Origin: Anniella stebbinsi
Lineage: Eukaryota; Chordata; Lepidosauria; Squamata; Anniellidae
Direction of reading: 5' to 3'
NCBI GenBank assembly: GCA_029215795.1
Contig: JARDYH010000002.1
Location: 109,552,501-109,616,500 of the forward strand
Length of the DNA stretch: 64,000 nt
In this document: piece by piece, positions 11,325 to 22,989 of the stretch
Layout of the letters: every line of letters starts with the position of its first letter
Position numbering within the stretch: position 1 is the stretch's first letter
The notes under the pieces: generated by a model
Seen by the model: only the letters and a program-made list of their open reading frames with translations
What the model was told of the DNA's origin: nothing
The model's database searches: none
Translations under genes and position numbers: made by a program

Positions 11325-12000
11325 ATATCTACAGTTATCCATGCTCTGATTACCTCTCATCTGGATTACTGCAGTGCATTATAAATGGGTCTGACTTTGA
11401 AAACGGCCCAGAAACTTCAGCTGGTCCAAAACAGGGCAGCATGATTGTTAACGAGACTGGCTAACAAGTCCACATTATGCCAGTACTTTTGCAGCTGCAC
11501 TGGCTGCCAGTCTCTTTCTGGGCCCAATTCAAAGTGTTGGTATTAACATTTAAAGCCCTAAACAGCTTGGGGCTAAGTCATGTGAAGGATCGTCTCCTCC
11601 TATATGTTCCTGCTGGACCCAAAGTTAATCTGCAGTGGTCCTTCTCCGGACGCCCCTGTCTAAAGAAGTGAGGCAGATGGCTACCAGGAAAAGGGCCTTT
11701 TCTGCTGTGGCACCCAGTTGTGGAATGAATTTCCTACAGAAGTTCGCCTGGTGCCTACGTTGTCCTCTTTCCGGCACCAGGTAGCATTTTTAGCATTTTA
11801 GCATTCCAGTTTTTCTAGCTTTGATGTTTTAAATCTGCTATTGTATTTTAAATCTCTGCATGGCTGCTAGATTTTACTCTGGTTGCAGCTTTATACTGTA
11901 GCTTCAAGCTATTGTATTTTATATTGTATTTTATGGTTTTGATTTGTGTGGACCACCCAGAGAGCTTTGGCTATGGGGTGGTATATAGAAATGGAATGAA
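11325..12000 (+). mobile_element. L2-clade LINE, 3' fragment
   Basis: Broken frames read SHLDYCSAL, LQLHWLPVSFWAQFKVLVLT and FKALNSLGLSHVKDRLL, the C-terminal region of the L2 reverse transcriptase protein. The 3' UTR and a tail ending near GGTATATAGAAATGGAATG follow. Frameshifts make it a dead copy. Confidence 0.85.
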
Positions 12001-13531
12001 TTCAGAATGGCTTATTTTTCTTGAACAAGCCATCTCGAGAACCCATGGTTCGTTGTTGGATTGTTTAGGGTGGTTAATTAGCCACATTGCATTGGTAACA
12101 AGCCACCCTGTGGAAAATGTCCTGATTCAGACAATATGCTAACGTGCAGTTCAGCAAACAACTCATTGTTCAACAACAGCCATGCCAGTTTTCTTCCAAA
12201 GATTTGTCTCCGCCAAGAAGCCATGGGCAGTCGGGTGTTGATGCCCGTCTTGCTGGCAAGATCAATGGGAGTGGGCCATGGCACAGAAAGCAGATGAGGT
12301 ACATTCTAACTCTTGGTTAGGAGAATTCAGGACAAGCTTCAGGGCTACTTATCAGTGAACAAATGTCTGCCCTTAATGCTGCTCTCCCTTCCCTACACTT
12401 GGTATTTCTTGTTTTGCTTCAAGAACGGCCTTATCCAAATATCATGGATCCAGACAAGGTCTTGGGATCGTGTAAGATGGAGGTTTTTCCCCAAAGGGGT
12501 TTGTGTAGGTGAAAGGTACTGGAATTATCAGCCTGTATGTCTTATAATCATATGCGCTTGTCATTTGGCCAAAGTGTATCAAACTGTGAATGTTGGAAGG
12601 ACTTATCAAGAGAGGTGAACATGAGAAGAGAAGGTGAACATGAGAATCTAGTGGTGGATTTGGCTCATGGCCTTTCTTCACCATTATAATTTCAAGCTGG
12701 TGGAATTATTTTATGACTTAGTTTTTCTATTTTATTGCCAGGCTTAGATAGGAAATTGAGTTTATCTTGGCTAATATATGTTGCTTTATATTCTAAGTAA
12801 GACTGAGATTTAGCACAGTCAGATTAACACAGAGTGAAGGAGGCTATAATCCCTAGCCCAGCTTCTCCGGGTGGAGGGAGCTGGCACTAGCTAGCCCAGA
12901 TTCCCAGCTTTTCAAATAAAAAACCAGCAAGTTTTTACCCCTTGTACGTGGCAAACCGTTCAAACCCATTCCAATTGTTTTGTGAGCCACACCCCCATTG
13001 CCACCTTTCAGTGTGTTTAGCCAATGAGCGATTTGACTATAGAGATACATTTTGAGTGATCACTTGTCCATAGAAGTGACTTCCTGCTTTCTTTTGAACC
13101 CATGTTTTTGGGGTCCACCCTTGGGGAATACTGACAGAAAATGATTGCAAAATCAAGAATATGAGTATAGCTGTGATTGGGAGTAGTATATTCAACTCCA
13201 AACAATGGGTAGCAAAAATGACAGAAGCTCATGTTCTTTTTAGCTTAGGTCTTTTTTCATGCAAAAAAAGAGTTCCTTTTTAATTGTGTTAAAATACTGT
13301 GAAGTATTTAATGAAAAGAAGAATGTTTTCCTTCATAAAGTATTTTAATGAATCTCTTTAATAAAGAGAGCCGGTGTGATGCAATTCAAGATCCAGGCCC
13401 TTGGAGAGGAGAAGCATCACATATGCTGCCTTGGGAACCTTGGAGGAAAGGTGGGAAATACATGTAACAAACAAACAAACATGTTCTGCATTTAATTTCC
13501 TTCTGATCTTACTGTTTACAATCTACCCCCA
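12001..13531. other. Intron 1, no gene
   Basis: 12050-12130 has GGTGGTTAATTAGCCACATT and CAAGCCACCCTGTGG, a fragment related to the hairpin MITE at 58.9 kb. The rest is unremarkable. Confidence 0.4.
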
Positions 13532-13539
13532 CCCTATGT

Positions 13540-13859
13540 TAGGGTGACCAGATAAAATCCAGGTCAGGGCTCATGTAACTTTAACAGTGGTAGAGAAAAG
13601 GGAATTTCAGCCAGTGTCATTTGTATGCAATTAGTTCCTGGTGAAATTCCCTCTTCATCACAACAGTTAAAGTTGCAGGCACTATACTAGAGTGACCATA
13701 TACAAAAGAAGGCAGGGCCCCTGCACCTTTAACTGTTGTGATGAAGAGGGAATTTCACCAGGAACTAATTGCATATAAATGACACTGGCTGAAATCCCCT
13801 TTTCTCTACAACTGTTAAAGTTACATGAGCCCTGACCTGGATTTTATCTGGTCACCTTA
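13540..13859. mobile_element. 320-bp fold-back hAT-like MITE, copy 2
   Basis: The same family as 1156-1475 and the same 140-40-140 layout (arms 13540-13679 and 13720-13859). It begins TAGGGTGACCAGATAAAATC and ends with the near-complement. A perfect 8-bp duplication CCCTATGT flanks it (13532-13539, 13860-13867). Being inside intron 1, it would be transcribed as a long near-perfect RNA hairpin. Confidence 0.9.
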
Positions 13860-14268
13860 CCCTATGTAACGTATATCCAGTTAAGACCTCCCCATTTTTA
13901 CCCTCAAAACAATCGTGTGAGGTAGATTAGGCTGAGAGGAAGTGACTGGCCCAGACCATCCAGGTATTCACTGGTCTTCCTCAGGCGGCAAAATGTCCTA
14001 GATCAGCCCAGGCTGTGTATATGGGTGTCGTGTTTGGCTGTTCTGTCTGAATGAGTCAATGAGTTCATTTATGTCTCTTTCTTGAGTGAGTGCATGTATG
14101 TTGTAAAAGTGTATTTTTTGTGTTGTCTGTGTGCTGTATGTTGTAAAAGCCGAAGCTTGTGTTTGTATTTGAGTTCTCTACCATGGAAGAGATATTAGTC
14201 TTGCTTCCAGGAAAACATGGAATATGCTTTTCAAAAGAACGTTATTTCATTAGCACTGTACATTGTTG

Positions 14269-14292
14269 AGTGTGTGTGTGTGTGTGTGTGTA
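14269..14292 (+). repeat. (TG)n microsatellite
   Basis: About twelve uninterrupted TG units. Confidence 0.9.
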
Positions 14293-14522
14293 CATATGTC
14301 ATGTATGCATTCAGTAGTGGGGGCAGGGTAGTGGGCCTGCTACAGATGGCTAGCCTTGGGGCCCATCATGGCCTTGATCTGGCCCTGGGATCTAGTACTT
14401 AATAACAGGACACTTGACTATTCAGGGTATTGACTGAATCCCTTTATGTTTCCTTTGTAGGGCCTAGGGAATAGCTCAGAATAACTCAATGATAGAGCAC
14501 ATGCTTTTTATTCAGTTTAAAA

Positions 14523-15056
14523 CAGGGGTACACAACCCCTGGCTGATAAGCAGCTCCCAATTCCTTTTTGGAGGCTGTCTAAGGCCTCCAGCTGCTGTTG
14601 TGAAGACTGGTGGGTCAGAGTCATTAGGGAGACCCTGAAGCAGCCCCCAGTGACCCCAAAGGGAAATGGGACAAGGGCAGAAATACCGGCCTATTTTAGC
14701 TTAAAGCTCTTATTGCCAGTCACAGCCTTAGGGGAGGCATTCAGGCTTTTAGAAAGGGGGGGGGGGACTGCACGAAAACTGAGACCCAACCAAACAATTG
14801 GCAGAAAAGGGTGGAAATCTCAGAGGGGCAGATTGGCACCCCAGGAAGGCTGGCCCTGCCATAAGCACTGCTGGTTTCATACCACCAGTAGTAGCACAGA
14901 AACAGTGATTCAGGAAGCTGCGTGTGTTTGTTTGTGTGTGTGCGTGCGTGCCTCCACCCTGTGGGTGTGCGTGTGTGCGCACACATACAACGTGCTCCCA
15001 AACCACTCAGCAACATTGGATGTGGCCCTGGGGGCCGTAAATGTTATGCAACCCTG
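14523..15056. mobile_element. hAT-like non-autonomous element (CAGGGGT ends), with GT-rich insert
   Basis: The left end CAGGGGTACACAACCCCTGG and right end TGCAACCCTG are hAT-like. The interior shares TATTTTAGCTTAAAGCTCTT, GGCATTCAGGCTTTTAG and GGAAATC-type words with the copies at 22435, 30277 and 58144. A GT/CA-rich stretch at 14925-14995 lengthens this copy. Confidence 0.65.
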
Positions 15057-15332
15057 TGCTAAATAAATAAATAAAGCCCTTGGCCACTGAGATCCGGACC
15101 AGTGTTCTATTCCACTTGCTCTGTCGTATGCACAGGTTCTGTTTCTCTGCAGCCCTTCTCTCCAGCCTCTGTGGAGCCAGTGGGGCTGTAATTGCCAAAG
15201 GCCCCCAAGGTGGGATGCAGCAGCTAAGCAATGTGGTGATGTGCCAGCAGCCCCTGGGGAGATTGCTCTCATCCCCACTTCCTTATGTGGCTCCTCTACC
15301 CAGGAACAGGGCAACATGTAGCTTCCTAGGTA

Positions 15333-15440
15333 CTGTTAGACTACAACTCCCATCATCCCTCACCATTGGCTATGATGCCTTTGACTGGAGGGAGTTGAGG
15401 TCCAGCAACACCCAGAGGGCCACTAGCTCCCCACCCCTAC
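15333..15440. mobile_element. Short palindromic MITE fragment
   Basis: GACTACAACTCCCATCATCC with partial pairing to GGAGGGAGTTGAGGTCC, ending CTCCCCACCCCT. It belongs to the abundant short hAT-like family represented at 23645, 37574 and 62921. Confidence 0.5.
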
Positions 15441-17164
15441 TAGACAAACTCAAGTGCAGGTTCAGCGCACCATGTCCGTCTGCCAAAGCAGCAAACAGAG
15501 TTCTCCTCTTGGCTCCGCCCCAACACACAGGAGCTATGTAAGAGTAAAGCAGGGAGAGCAGGTTTAGCACACATTGAGCATTATTCCTGTAATTAATGCG
15601 GCATGGCATGGTAACTGTCATGACTACAGCTTGGCCAACCCTAGGTTCTTGTTTCCTGTGATACAATGCCTAGAAAATGGCATTGATTTAGAGTCCAGCG
15701 ACACATATGCAATACTATGAATGGAAATTCAAGCCAAAACCTTTGAAAGCCAACAATGCAATTCACATTATTGCGTTCAATATCTCAGTCTGTCTAGAAA
15801 ATATAGGGGAAATTACTTTTAAAAATCTGGTTAAGGGAAGTCATGGTTTCTGGGATTCCCTAAAACGCAACTGACCATATCAGCTCCATTCAGCTGATAA
15901 TGGCTCCGCCACAAGGTTTTTGGGGTCAAAGCTCACATTCACTGCTGGCATTTGTGACACACAGCACTTGGCGGGGGACTGCAGTGCTTCCCAGTGCCTA
16001 GACGGCGAGAAGCTGGGTCTGTTGGCTGTATTACTTCATAGAAAACCCATATTTGGGTAAGCTTCTCCAACTCCATAAGCTTTGTTAATATAACAATTCA
16101 ATGGAATTAAAGCTGTGGACAATTTCATTGATTGTAGCTGATCATCTCATTGATTTCAGTGGGGATTGTTTGTAACATAGAGATAATAGTCCTGTTTCTT
16201 TGGATGTGTTAGTGTGCATATGTGTGTCGGGGATGGGGTGTTCTTAACGAATCCTTTGGGAGTTATTGCAATGTGTGAAATATTTAGTGTTTGTACTGGA
16301 ACAATGTCGATCTTTGACATAATCGCTTTTCTGCCTTCCTCTTGGAAAACTACTACTAACCAGAAACAGCTGCTGATTTTCTTCTTTTTTTAAGGAAGTT
16401 ATATTGTTTTTTTTTCCTTTTGGTTCAATTGTACTTTACATTTTGATGTTGAGTTTACTATTTAATGGTTCTGATCCAGTGCAGCCCAGACAGAGTGGCC
16501 AAGGCTGCCAGTGCCCCTTTGAAAAAAGTGATATTCCTGCTCATCAAGCTCTTTGGCAGGGAATAGGGAAGAACTGATCATTTTGACTTTATAACTCTTT
16601 TGAAAGGGTTCTATATACACCATCCCAGCTGTAACATTGAGTAGGGGAAGGCACACATTGCGTGTGCATGCAGTTGCTGATCCAATTCAGAATCTACGTG
16701 TGGAAGCCTGCTCTGTAGCTGGATCAGGATGAACATTTTCAGTAACCTATGAGACTGGGTGCCAACCATAGAAATACATTAATACATTGAATATTGAAGC
16801 AATCTAGTGTGCGGCTTCTGAGCCTTTCTATGAGTCTTCGCAGAATGCTTTCTGGTAACACTTCTGGACTTTTGGAGCAGTGCAAATGTCCATTAGGAAA
16901 CGAATGACCACCACAATCGCAGCCACTTTCAGTGTGAGCCAATGTTGCCTTTCAAGACCAATTGTCATAGTTAAATCGGAAAAACATGCTGCAGCTTTCC
17001 CAGACGAGCAGAAATATCACTTTATAGAATTCCTTGAAATATCTACCCACCCTCTTCCCGGGTTAAACTCTCCCTTATGGGGATAGTTTGTCATTGGCAA
17101 ACTACCTTGGGTGATGATCTTTTAAAAGGAACATTGCTCAAATTATTACACATAAAGGTGATGG
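15441..17164. other. Intron 1, unique sequence
   Basis: No transposon ends or coding frames that I recognise. Contains short pyrimidine runs near 16380-16420. Confidence 0.4.
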
Positions 17165-17295
17165 GCTATTTTGTTGCTTCACCATGTTGGTGAAGCTAAG
17201 TGGGTTTGGATCTGGTTAGTGCCTGGATGGGGGACCCCATGTACTTCAGTTTCATGATGGAGGAAAACTGGGATATAAGTGTACTAAAATAAGGA
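17165..17295 (+). mobile_element. 5S rRNA-derived SINE fragment
   Basis: GAAGCTAAGTGGGTTTGGAT followed by CTGGTTAGTGCCTGGATGGG and GGACC aligns with the internal promoter region of vertebrate 5S rRNA (GAAGCTAAGCAGGGTCGGGC, then CTGGTTAGTACTTGGATGGG and AGACC). It is followed by a SINE-type tail GGGATATAAGTGTACTAAAA. It is a SINE, not a 5S gene: the flanking 5S sequence is absent. Confidence 0.75.
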
Positions 17296-17403
17296 TTTTA
17301 ATTGTACGGATCTGAAAGGGGGGAGTTTTTCTAGGAACAATACTGAACTGTTACATCAAAATCCAATTAATTTTAAAGGGGAAGTAATGGAAGCTTGCAA
17401 AAG

Positions 17404-17482
17404 CTATGCACGTCTACTCAGAAGGAAGTCTTATTGTGTTTAATGGAAATTATACCCAGTTATGTTTGAACAGGATTGGCCT
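17404..17482. repeat. Palindromic repeat, TCTACTCAGAAGGAAGTC type
   Basis: A degraded copy of the short reptile palindromic repeat also seen at 36328-36402 and, best preserved, at 40561-40645. Confidence 0.45.
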
Positions 17483-18084
17483 TATTCTTATACACAGTGG
17501 GACTTAGTTCTGAGCAAAAGAAATGCACTATTCATTTCTGAACTTACGCACACTTCCTAGGGAATAAGTACTTTTGAGTAGAAGTGATTAGGCTTGCAGT
17601 TTACAAGGAGGAAACCATTACTGGGTCTCATAAAAGCCATGGGCTATTTTAATTTCTCCCCCAAGTTTTTTTTTTAATATAGGAGTAAGGTACAAAAGTT
17701 CAAAAGTTAAAATCTTTTCTGGATCAAGTGAGTTCCATAATGAGACACGGCTCGTATCGCTGTTGACTTAAAAGTTTGATGGCAGGATCTCCAAATAAGC
17801 AGAGAATGTATGAGCCCTAGGAGCAAGTTGTGCACATAGCCAAGGCCTATATAGGCCTTAGCATAAAATGACTTTACTACAAGCAGCCAAAGCTGATTTG
17901 GTTGCCCACATAACCAAAATCTTTTCGAGATGACTTACCTAAGGGCTGCTGGATGTCACTTGTTCTCTCATTGCTTGATTAATCCATGCTTGATAAGTTG
18001 CGGCTGATTCTGTGGACTGACTCTGTTGAAAAGCATGGTGAAATTCAATTTGTGAATTGAACCAGATTGTGAACCAGGTTGGTG

Positions 18085-18400
18085 CCAAGACTAGGTTGAC
18101 AACCATTACCCAGAGGACCTTCTCTTCTGCCGCTCCCAGAATGTGGAACGACCTGCTGGGAGAGATCCTCCAACTTACCAGTCTTCTAGAATTTAAGAGA
18201 TTATAAAGACTGATCTCTTCCGGCAGGCCTACCCAGCCAAATTTTAAGATTTGGTTGATTTTAATGATGTATTAATTTTTATATGCTTTTAATCAGTTTT
18301 ATGTATTTTATATTGTCTGTATGATGTTGTTCCCTGCCTCGATCCGGAAGGGAGAGGCGGGTAAGAAATAAATATGTTATTATTATTATTATTATTATTA
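18085..18400 (+). mobile_element. L2-like LINE 3' end with (TTA)n
   Basis: CCCAGAATGTGGAACGACCT gives the P-R-M-W-N-D-L end-of-ORF motif. The UTR and a GGGAGAGGCGGGTAAGAAAT tail follow, ending in a (TTA)n run at 18376-18400. Confidence 0.75.
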
Positions 18401-19057
18401 TGCGCATACATGTGTGATCCAGCTTCCTTCTGACCATCATGGGCGATCCATGAAAAACAAGGATGGGGGCAGCACCCTTGGGTGGTGGATTCTTTGCCAA
18501 TAGGGTGGCCACTTATGAATGGCCAAAAAAGAAGACACAGTTTTGCTTAGAATCCACATATGCTGATGTCTATCTGTGTGTATCATAGATAGATAGACAT
18601 ACAAATCTGAGAATAATTACTATAATTTAAATAGGAATGCAGTGCATCTAACTGTAATGGGAAAGTGGCCTGCCGGCTGGACTGCCTACTCAGTCTTCTT
18701 CAGATAGAGGGTGCCTTAGAGGATTGTCTTCTGAGAGTCCTTCAAGTAAAGGACTGCCCTCTGTAAAAAAGGACATATGACTACCCTATTTGTCAGTGTC
18801 TGCTACAATTTGGGGGGGGTTGTCCCCCCTTTCCTTCTAAGTTAGCCATTTCTTTGGATTGAAAATCAATAAGAAGTCAAATCTGGGAGCCTAACCTATT
18901 TTCAAGTCAAACACTGTTTGCGATCGGCAACCGGCATTGGATCCAACCTTTGATCCTTATTATGAAAGAGCCTGGACTGATTTTCCCCAGGAGGCTGAAA
19001 TTTTTTTATCTGTTCTCGGAGCAAGGACAGCACATCAGAAACAGCAGGGCAGGCTGA

Positions 19058-19410
19058 GGTTGCCTCTACAAGAGAGGTTTAAAGCTCTTTCAAGGCGCTT
19101 AAAAAAATTTACCTCTACAAGAACGGAGCGCAAATCGGGCGTAGAGGCGCGTTATCTGTCCGATTATGCGCATTATCGAATGCGCGTTAAACAGCGAGTT
19201 TTATTTTGCTCCGGCCGTTAAAGCGCATTTTGACTATGTGAACAAGCGATTATGCGCATTAACTACTTGTAAAGCGCATTTTGGTCATCCCTTAATGCGC
19301 TTTGCCGCCTCTCGCCGCCTCTTGCAGAGGTATTAGGCATAAATGCGCTTCTGCGATTATGCGCATAATCGGCTAACCAGGTGCAAAAGCGAATCCTTGT
19401 AGAGGGGACC
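19058..19410 (-). mobile_element. Harbinger-like MITE, copy 2 (353 bp, inverted)
   Basis: This is the reverse complement of the 8966-9321 element. The ends are GGTTGCCTCTACAAGAG and CTTGTAGAGGGGACC, flanked by TGA on both sides (3 bp). One 210-bp half is clearly more similar to copy 1 than the other half. Confidence 0.78.
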
Positions 19411-19854
19411 TGATATTAGCATGCCAAGATGCTTCGGAACTGCCACAGGCTATTGCATTAGGAGATGGGAGACCAGCCCAGTCTCCCTAATCCTCCATTC
19501 CAGGTGGGGGAAGAGAAATGCCTTTCACATAGCCAGGACTCTGATGAAACTAGGAACCGCATGTACTCAGTGGTGGTATACTGTAGTGGCTGATGCCCAG
19601 TTCATAGAACGTTTTGACAGGCTGCTGTTGGCAGTGTACCTGGGCTGGGATTTTATATGGGTGCCTGCCCATTGTAGGAACTGCGAACTCTATCTGGGAC
19701 TGGTCCATGCAACTGCTGTAGTTTTGTGCTATCGCAGTGGGAGATGCTCGCTCAGACCGCCAGGATCTTCCCCTAAGTCGGTCGAGCACCACACACACTC
19801 CTACAGGTGATCATAGGAAAGCTGCGCATATGAGCCAGAACAGAAATTTTAGAC
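19411..19854. other. Intron 1, no gene
   Basis: Open frames cross this stretch but show no family resemblance. Confidence 0.4.
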
Positions 19855-19989
19855 CAGAGTTGGCAACTACTGGTGATCGAGGTGTTTGGGGCTACAATTC
19901 CTATGATCCTTCTCCATTGGTTATTCTCACTAAGGCTAATAGGAGTTTTAATCCTAAACATCCGGAAGGCCGCAAATTGCCCACCCGTG
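19855..19989. mobile_element. 135-bp palindromic hAT-like MITE
   Basis: It starts CAGAGTTGGCAACTACTGG and ends GCAAATTGCCCACCCGTG. The 8-bp flanks are TTTTAGAC and CTTTAGAC (one mismatch). Its length equals the copy at 23645-23779. Confidence 0.7.
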
Positions 19990-21138
19990 CTTTAGACCAA
20001 AGGTCCAATAGCTATAGCCCGGATGTAGCAGCATAGGAATCTCAGAAGCTATGAGGGCTAGATCCTAACAAACCAACCCAAAATTAAAGACTGGTTTCTA
20101 GGAATTCTTTCTTTAACAGCTCACAAATATCGCAACAGAGTGGTGATGGTTGGATAGAGGGGGAGTTTTCCACAGTATAGTTAAGCCAGTTGCCAAGAGC
20201 CTGCTCTGTCTGCTCTCCAGGGGTTTTATAAGATTGCCTAGTCACTGACTAAATAGATATTTTCTGGGGGAAAGGTTTCCCCCCTCCCTCTTGCCATCGC
20301 TACTGCAGCGTTTTTTTCTCCTAGTCAGGGAGCAAACAGCTGTATTGTTTGCCAGCGCTTCCTTCTTCCCTCGAGCTCTTGACTGCTCGGTCAGTACAGC
20401 TGTGGTGAGGGATGAGCGGAGAATGTACTGCCAGCACGCAGTTTTAATCTCCGTTCCATCTCCCCCAGCGATACAGCTGTGAAAATGTGATAGTGGCTAA
20501 TGGGCAAACTGGTCAGGGTGTCGGAACTGATTTCAGGTTAGTACAGGAGGCCCAGAAGCCCAACTGTTCATTTTGGGAGCTGCTCGTAATTGGCTGTTAG
20601 TTGGTTGCAAAATGTTTGCTTCAGGGCTGGCTCCAGGTTTTTGAAGGCCCTTTGATGGGGCTGCTTCCTCAGCGAGTTTGCCTTTTCTCATCCCCACTGT
20701 GACCAGCTGCTGTTGCTTCTGACCCCCTTTCTCATCATTGCCACTGCTTGCTCGACCGCCAGAGAACCGTCGAGAGGCAGTGACATCTACTGCCCCTTTA
20801 CCTCACCACCACCATTGCCTGGGCCCGAGCAAGAGGCAGGTAAGCAAACAGGTTGCAATGGTGGCGTTGAGGAACACCTCTTGTTAGTGCCCCCCCCCCC
20901 AGCCCAGACAAGGTGTGTTCCCTCAGATGCAGTCCAACCATGGCTACCCTAAACAGCGGTTCTGGTCAGCTTACTATCCTACAAAACCAAACCGAAAGAA
21001 GAGACTCGTTTTGTTAAGATTTGCTGGATCATGGTTTCTGAACTGCAGAGAGATGTGGTGCCTGTTCTGTGGAGTTCATGTTCCTCAAAGAGGTCCATAT
21101 TGTCTCTCAGAGGCAGAGCTCTTATGTTTAGTAACAGA
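19990..21138. other. Intron 1, no gene
   Basis: CT-rich stretches near 20275-20340 and a 10-base C run near 20890. Nothing coding is recognised. Confidence 0.4.
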
Positions 21139-21383
21139 GGCCTCATCTACACCAAGCAGAATATGGCACTATGAAAGTGGTATGAAAGTGGCATATAAAA
21201 GGCAGGAGCCACACTGCTGCTTTATAGCAGTACTGAAGTGCACTGACAACTGTTGAGGCCCATTGACCTATACCATATACCACTTTCATACCAATATATC
21301 CTGCTTGGTGTGGCTCCTGCCTTTTATATACTGTTTTCATACTGCTTTCATAGTGCAATATCCTGCTTGGTGTAGATGAGGCC
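21139..21383. mobile_element. Palindromic MITE, GGCCTCATCTACACC ends
   Basis: The ends GGCCTCATCTACACCAAGCA and TGCTTGGTGTAGATGAGGCC are exact inverted repeats flanked by AGA on both sides. The inner sequence also folds (GGCAGGAGCCACAC near 21203 with GTGTGGCTCCTGCC near 21309). The GGCCTC..CTACA tips resemble the Harbinger-like elements at 8966 and 19058. Confidence 0.8.
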
Positions 21384-21989
21384 AGAGTGGGAACCCAACC
21401 GTAGACAAACATGCCTCCATTCCTAGGGCAGGCTACTTGCTCAGTGGTAGAGCACTTGTTTCTCAGGTCCATTTTTCAGAACCTCCAGTTAAATAGTAAT
21501 GCTGTCCAAAATGAATAGACAGCCTAGCCCACTTGATTGGAAGTGTCAAAAGCAGTGGATTTGTCCTCTTGCAAAAAGAAAGGAATGAAACAATACGGGC
21601 TACAACATAAGTTAAATTGCAACATAAATTGTTCCTTTTATTAGCATATACAAAAGAGGTAATAAGAACAGAACGTTCAGAATTGCCAACTGTTTTTCTA
21701 GGCAAAATATTGGAAACAGCCCCAAACGCCTAACTCAAAGGAATGGATTGTTAAAATATTGGGCTATGCCATAACGGCCATCCTGTCAAATTATGTAAGA
21801 CCCCCGAGAAAGGCGCCCCAAATGAGATCTGTGTACGAACAATTGGAAACCGTATATAAAATTTTGTAGCCAAGATCTTTTACATCCAAGGTTGCAACTT
21901 CTGTTTCGGATTACTGTAAGAATGGCTATTTCGAGCTCTGGTTTTTCTGTTTGTGCTACATTTTCACCAGCACATGTTTATTTCATAAC

Positions 21990-22053
21990 AGGACTTGGCA
22001 TACAACTGTTAAAGATACAGGAGCCCTGTTCTCCGTTCCATATGGTCACCCTA
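21990..22053 (+). mobile_element. Half copy of the fold-back MITE
   Basis: CAACTGTTAAAGATACAGGA, GCCCTGTTCTCC and CATATGGTCACCCTA match the right arm of the 320-bp family at 1156 and 13540. The left arm is missing. Confidence 0.65.
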
Positions 22054-22434
22054 GTATACTCAATTTTTTTTTAATGATTTGGAGCCAGCAGGATGTTTCT
22101 AAGATTTTGGAGAGCTGGTGGTGGTCAGAGAACACAGTCCTGGGCTCTGGCAATACCATTTTTTCCCAAGGCAAAGACAAATTTGTACTTGGAATGAAAG
22201 TGCTCTGCTTCCTCAGCCAGAGAGCCAGTATATCGCTTGGCAGACTGCCACATTTTCTTACATTACAACTGCCACATGGGAGGTTACTTGAAAAGCTATT
22301 GAATTCAGACTCCCACTTCTTTGCACTCCGTTACAGCTGTACCGAGTGTGTGGGAGGAAACAGGAAGCGCTGTCAGGTAACAGGGAGCAGCTCATTGGTT
22401 GGCATCTACTGCATGATGCTAAGGGAGGGTTGTC

Positions 22435-22757
22435 AAACCTCTTTCAACCTGAGGGCCAAATTCAGGTTCAGAGAAGCTCTCTGGTGGGTGGGGCCAAAGT
22501 GGTGGGCAGGGCTCAATGGCAAAAGAGGTGGAGCAAAAATACCCCCAAACACTAGCATATTTTAGCTTATTGCTCTTATTCCTGGTAACTAAGGGGAGGC
22601 ATTTCAACTTTTTAGGATGGGGGGAAAACTGCACAAAACCCAGGAAATCACGAAATGGTTGGGACAGAGGGGAAGGGGATGCAGTCATTTGGGGAACCCC
22701 GAGGGCCTGGTTGCCACCCTAAGTGTGCTGGGTTTGGCCTGGGGTTCAATACCCCTG
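22435..22757. mobile_element. hAT-like non-autonomous element, 323 bp
   Basis: It starts GAGGGTTGTCAAACCTC and ends GGGTTCAATACCCCTG. A perfect 8-bp duplication TGCTAAGG flanks it (22427-22434, 22758-22765). Related copies are at 14523, 30277 and 58144. A chance 204-aa open frame runs into it. Confidence 0.85.
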
Positions 22758-22989
22758 TGCTAAGGCATTTGTCAGTCAACTAGTTGGGGCCGACTGAGGA
22801 TTGAGTTCTAATGTGGTGTTGGTCACTGCTTGCGCCAGAAGCAGTTTGGCACCAGGCTTTCCCTTTTTGTTGTTTTCATCATTATCTTACAAGGGTACCA
22901 CCAGCAGACTGAAACTTAAGAATCCCTGTTCTATAGAAATGATCTTTCCACTGGTGTGGATTTTTAGGGCCAAATTAAACACGACATCA

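Noticed and set aside
17192..17245. Possible 5S rRNA gene
   Set aside because: Only the internal promoter region matches and it continues into a SINE tail, so it is a 5S-derived SINE fragment.
21951..22565. 204-aa open frame on the + strand
   Set aside because: It runs from unique intron sequence through a fold-back MITE remnant into a hAT-like element. No domain resemblance and no splice context.
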